64,000 nt of DNA from Salicibibacter cibarius (GTDB lineage: Bacteria; Bacillota; Bacilli; Bacillales; Marinococcaceae): the NCBI RefSeq assembly GCF_016495725.1, contig NZ_CP054705.1, positions 4,402,001 through 4,466,000 of the forward strand. Reading direction: 5' to 3'. Shown one piece after another: positions 60,880 to 64,000 of this stretch (position 1 is the stretch's first letter; each line of letters begins with the position of its first letter). Both the position numbers and the translations under genes were made by a program. The notes below the pieces were generated by a model. That model saw nothing but the letters and a program-made list of their open reading frames with translations, was not told where the DNA came from and did no database searches.

Positions 60880-61695
60880 CTAAGGCTCCCGGATGGTCTC
60901 CTCTCCTTCTACTGCAGACACCAGATAAACATCCGGTCGTTGGTCTTCATTTTCAAATTCTTCCTGAACCACAATTCGGTAATAAGGGGCGTACATCACT
61001 TCGTTGCTCACGTATTCTTCGGAGAGCGCGCTATAATACACATAGTCAACATTCGTAACGGTGGAGTTGGTCGTTAGTGCATTCTCCTGAATGAGTGTAT
61101 CAATGGCATCCAATGCAGGACTGATCGATTGCTCCGCCATGTTCTCCGTATGAACAAACTGTTGGATAAACGAATCAATCGCCCCTTCTTCATTTTCATA
61201 AATGGTGAGATGCGTATTTCTCGGGGCAATCAGCGTCCGATCTTCATGGTTGGAATAATAATCCGTTTGTGTTTCATCCCTGCTCGCAAACCGATACGCG
61301 TCCCCATCGTATACGTGCGTGTCTATAAATTCACGCCGCTCTTGCCAAGCGTCCTCTTCATCAATCTCATAAGGTTCCTCGAGCCAAACGGAGAGCTCCC
61401 CGGTCTCCGAATCAAATTCAACATCGCTGATAACATCGGCGTCGTCATAGCTATTTTCCGCTTCCTCAGGGAGGCTTTCCATAGTACGGCTACGCACGAC
61501 GGAAAGGGCAACTTCCTCATTCGGAAGCTCCGTCTCAATGTCAATGTTTTGATGGTCTAACTGAGCTTCCAGGTTATCCTCTACTTCAACGTCCCTTTCG
61601 CGATTTTCCATGTGATTGAACAATTGAGCGATCAAAAAGCCATTTAAAAGTATAAATGTGAAAATAAAAATCGTTTTCGTTTTATTCCAATCCAC
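60880..61695 (-). CDS. yycI: YycI/WalI regulator of WalK
   Basis: A 271-residue membrane-anchored extracytoplasmic protein: a short cytoplasmic start, one helix (TIFIFTFILLNGFLIAQLFN), then a very acidic outer part. With YycH it controls the WalK sensor kinase through transmembrane contact. Its start overlaps the yycH stop by 14 nt. Low sequence conservation is normal for this family; order and topology make the call firm. Confidence 0.9.
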   Translation of the reverse strand: MDWNKTKTIFIFTFILLNGFLIAQLFNHMENRERDVEVEDNLEAQLDHQNIDIETELPNEEVALSVVRSRTMESLPEEAENSYDDADVISDVEFDSETGELSVWLEEPYEIDEEDAWQERREFIDTHVYDGDAYRFASRDETQTDYYSNHEDRTLIAPRNTHLTIYENEEGAIDSFIQQFVHTENMAEQSISPALDAIDTLIQENALTTNSTVTNVDYVYYSALSEEYVSNEVMYAPYYRIVVQEEFENEDQRPDVYLVSAVEGEETIREP

Positions 61696-63058
61696 TCAAG
61701 TCACCTTCCTGATCCTCGCCATCCAACCGGATCCAGCTACCATCGCTTTTTGCATACCAATGGGGAACGACATAGACGTACGTATCTACTCTTTCCAGTG
61801 CGTAACCGATGCGAATATCTTCGATGTCATCGAGCTCGAGAGAGTTACTTTCTTCAACCTCTGCCAACACTTCCTCACCATCAAGGAGCTCCTGCATTTG
61901 ACCCTCCGGATTTTCATCTAAAGGCTCGTTCTCATCAAACATAAAAGCGGGACGGTCATAACTGGAAATGACATCATTTTGCTGTGTCACATTAATGGAA
62001 GCATAGTCAAGCCATGAAGAATTTGTATCCAGCACAGGCATACCGTCCACATGCATTCGGAATTGGGCAGATTCGCCACCCCCGGACACATTCCAATCAT
62101 AGAGCTGATAATTATTCGTAAAGCCGCCATGTGCATTAATGAACGTATAGGCATCGGAAATGATTTGTTCATCCCGGCCATCGGATAGTTCATTTTGAGG
62201 GTAGTCATACTCAATGTAATTGCCGAATCGGCTTACCCGCATTTGCCGGTCACTAGAATGATAAAGCTGATCCCCTTGCGCGTAACTTCCCGAATCCGGA
62301 GTGACTACGGATTCCTGGTCCGGAAACAAATAAGGGAGAAGCGCTTCTTCATCAATGCTTGTGGTATTAAATTGCAGTTGAGGGTAAGAAATCGTTTCCG
62401 ATGGCAAATAAACAGGTTTTTGCAAAGAACCGCTGTCCTCCCCCACATGTGCTTCGGTTGCGTAGGAAACGCTACTCCCGTCCATCTGCTCCATATACGT
62501 CTGAAACGTTTCGATGTCCATATCAATATACCCTTCCAGTACCTGCTCATCGTCAAAAGAAACAAGTTGGACACGCAAAGCCCCGCCTTCATCTACCATG
62601 AGCAATCGTTCAAAATGAAATGTGTTTTCCTCTTGCTCAGCAATGGATGGATCGTCTTCAAACCAACTTTCAACGAGCGTTAATGGAAGAGGTGTCGGGA
62701 AAATCAACTCAATTTTATCTTCGTCACTTTCATAGACGCGTTCTTGTCCGACGCCCTCCAGCATTTCGAAGTGACTCCATTCAGAGGAAAATAAATCTGT
62801 CGTCATATCATCAACGAAATCGAAAGACCCGTGGACAGTGATCCACTGTTCATTATCACGATGAAAAGCGATGTTTGCCGGCCCGACCACATCGGCCAGT
62901 TCCACTTGGTCAGCGAGTTGTTCACTTTCCTCCACGCTTTCTTCATCCAAAAGCCCCAGCTCAGGCTGATACGTCCATAATTGCCAGGTAAGAATTAGGC
63001 TAATGATCACCAGAAGGCTTAGAAACACGGTTTTCACATGCTCAACCATTGCTTTCAC
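61682..63058 (-). CDS. yycH: YycH/WalH regulator of WalK
   Basis: A 458-residue protein with an N-terminal helix (TVFLSLLVIISLILTWQLWT) and a large acidic extracellular part (family blocks FSSEWSHFEMLEGVGQERVY, VSRFGNYIEYDYPQNELSDG, AYTFINAHGGFTNNYQLYDW). Together with YycI it modulates WalK activity and so cell-wall hydrolase expression. It overlaps walK by 17 nt and yycI by 14 nt, showing translational coupling through the operon. Confidence 0.92.
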   Translation of the reverse strand: MKAMVEHVKTVFLSLLVIISLILTWQLWTYQPELGLLDEESVEESEQLADQVELADVVGPANIAFHRDNEQWITVHGSFDFVDDMTTDLFSSEWSHFEMLEGVGQERVYESDEDKIELIFPTPLPLTLVESWFEDDPSIAEQEENTFHFERLLMVDEGGALRVQLVSFDDEQVLEGYIDMDIETFQTYMEQMDGSSVSYATEAHVGEDSGSLQKPVYLPSETISYPQLQFNTTSIDEEALLPYLFPDQESVVTPDSGSYAQGDQLYHSSDRQMRVSRFGNYIEYDYPQNELSDGRDEQIISDAYTFINAHGGFTNNYQLYDWNVSGGGESAQFRMHVDGMPVLDTNSSWLDYASINVTQQNDVISSYDRPAFMFDENEPLDENPEGQMQELLDGEEVLAEVEESNSLELDDIEDIRIGYALERVDTYVYVVPHWYAKSDGSWIRLDGEDQEGDLSGLE

Positions 63059-64000
63059 ATCCCTCGCCAGAAGATGCCAAAGGCAAGGATATCTTTATGC
63101 TTGTCCCTTGGCCCGGCTCACTGGATACCCACACCGAACCCTGGTGTGCATCAATCATTTCTTTCGCGATGGCTAATCCCAAGCCCGTGCCACCCAAGCT
63201 TCTGGCCCGGGCTTTATCCACTCGGTAGAAACGATCAAATATTTTATGTTGGTCTTTTATCGGAATTCCCTGCCCTTCGTCCTGGATATCAATCAATGCC
63301 TCGTTTTCTTTTAGCTCCGCCCCGACCGTAATCGTGCCGCCCTCAGGAGAAAACTTGAGCGCGTTGGAAATGATGTTATCCAACACTTGGGTCATTTTAT
63401 CACTGTCCATATCTACTTGAATCGGTCCTTGGGAGAAACGCCGGACAAACGAAACGTCTCGATCTTTAACAAGCATCTCAAACCGATCCACCAAGTGATG
63501 CAACCAATGAATCAAGTCGTGGCGTTCTGTATAAATCTCATGCTCTTGCACATCCATTTTCGATAATTGCAATAGGTCATTCACGAGGCGAATCATGCGG
63601 TCCGTTTCCACTTGAATGACATTCAAAAAGCGCGGGGCAAGATCTTCATCTGCTATGGCACCATCTTCCAATGCTTCCATGTAACTTTTTAATGTCGTTA
63701 ACGGCGTGCGTAACTCGTGGGAAACATTTGCTACGAATTCGCGACGTTCTCTCTCCAATTTTTCCTTTTCCGTGACATCATGAAGCACTGTAATCAAACC
63801 GGTCACATAACCGCTTTCGCTTCGGAGAACGGAAAAGCTCGCTTCTATAAGAGAATCTCCGCGTTCATCACTGAAGTCCAAAATCAACGGTTCCGTATAA
63901 TCATAGAGATCACTGGGGGCAACCTGTCCCGAAAGATCCAATATGTCGGGAAGAGGCCGGCCTTTTGCCCCTTCACTGTCTAAAGATAACAAGATTTCCG
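63042..64000 (-). CDS. walK: Sensor histidine kinase WalK (YycG), N-terminal part beyond window
   Basis: Essential two-component kinase for cell-wall homeostasis. The C-terminal 319 residues are visible: end of a PAS domain (EGAKGRPLPDILDLSG onward), HisKA with phospho-acceptor His in FVANVSHELRTPLTTLKSYM, and HATPase_c boxes NIISNALKFSPEGG, DEGQGIPIKDQHKIFDRFYR and GGTGLGLAIAKEM. The frame is open to the window end; the TTG at 63992 is internal. Downstream genes yycH-yycI-yycJ overlap or nearly abut. Confidence 0.96.
   Translation of the reverse strand, partial: EILLSLDSEGAKGRPLPDILDLSGQVAPSDLYDYTEPLILDFSDERGDSLIEASFSVLRSESGYVTGLITVLHDVTEKEKLERERREFVANVSHELRTPLTTLKSYMEALEDGAIADEDLAPRFLNVIQVETDRMIRLVNDLLQLSKMDVQEHEIYTERHDLIHWLHHLVDRFEMLVKDRDVSFVRRFSQGPIQVDMDSDKMTQVLDNIISNALKFSPEGGTITVGAELKENEALIDIQDEGQGIPIKDQHKIFDRFYRVDKARARSLGGTGLGLAIAKEMIDAHQGSVWVSSEPGQGTSIKISLPLASSGEGCESNG

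Overview
The window looks like chromosome of a spore-forming, low-to-moderate GC Bacillaceae bacterium. Spore genes are present (cwlJ-gerQ), ribosome-binding sites are AGGAGG-like, and many blocks keep the gene neighbourhoods of the Bacillus subtilis region left of oriC (ywhD, ywgA-ywfO, lipL, hemQ, gerQ, ywdK-ywdI-ung, rlmH, htrA-yycJIHG). Extracytoplasmic proteins are very acidic (CopC-like protein, PBP, YycH/I, HtrA, NlpC/P60), which suggests a halophile or alkaliphile; the exact genus cannot be named from sequence alone. A perfect parS site at 57724-57739 fits an origin-proximal position.

Layout. 1-2.8 kb: LD-carboxypeptidase and M20 amidohydrolase, then two membrane micropeptides, a small HTH protein and a broken MerR gene. 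2.9-9.3 kb: lone ABC ATPase, rlmA-type methyltransferase, Nudix protein, a Doc/AbrB toxin-antitoxin pair and an Nramp-like transporter. 9.4-17.1 kb: stress-type SDR, ywiB-argS, and an NrdR-boxed ribonucleotide reductase operon (large subunit, flavodoxin, small subunit). 17.2-26 kb is more accessory: an Abi_2 protein behind a structured leader resembling the abiF RNA, a copper-handling cluster (YcnK regulator, CopC, CopD), a PIN-type toxin-antitoxin pair, an unknown permease, divergent aroD/aroK and an XRE/membrane pair. 26-30 kb: fatty-acid operon (MerR regulator, acyl-CoA synthetase, acyl-CoA dehydrogenase). 30-34.6 kb: class A PBP and a membrane-anchored S45 acylase. 35-40.6 kb: amino-sugar and cell-wall recycling (GlcNAc-type PTS, MupG, MurP, MurQ). 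41-58.6 kb: YwhD, NlpC/P60 hydrolase, YwgA-YwfO, LipL, HemQ, MetE with a hairpin-rich leader, YdaT, CwlJ-GerQ, ABC exporter, ferredoxin, DUF368 plus a small-export-like membrane protein, YwdK, YwdI, Ung and RlmH. 58.6-64 kb: HtrA and the distal part of the WalK operon (yycJ, yycI, yycH, truncated walK).

The most unusual signal is not a gene. Seven intergenic arrays at 4.0, 5.9, 10.4, 34.6, 38.1, 50.2 and 57.9 kb each consist of inverted repeats tandemly repeated with a period of 51-52 bp. The unit sequence differs completely from array to array, but the period is the same, close to five helical turns. All are intergenic and lie 3' of at least one gene. I cannot assign them a known function.
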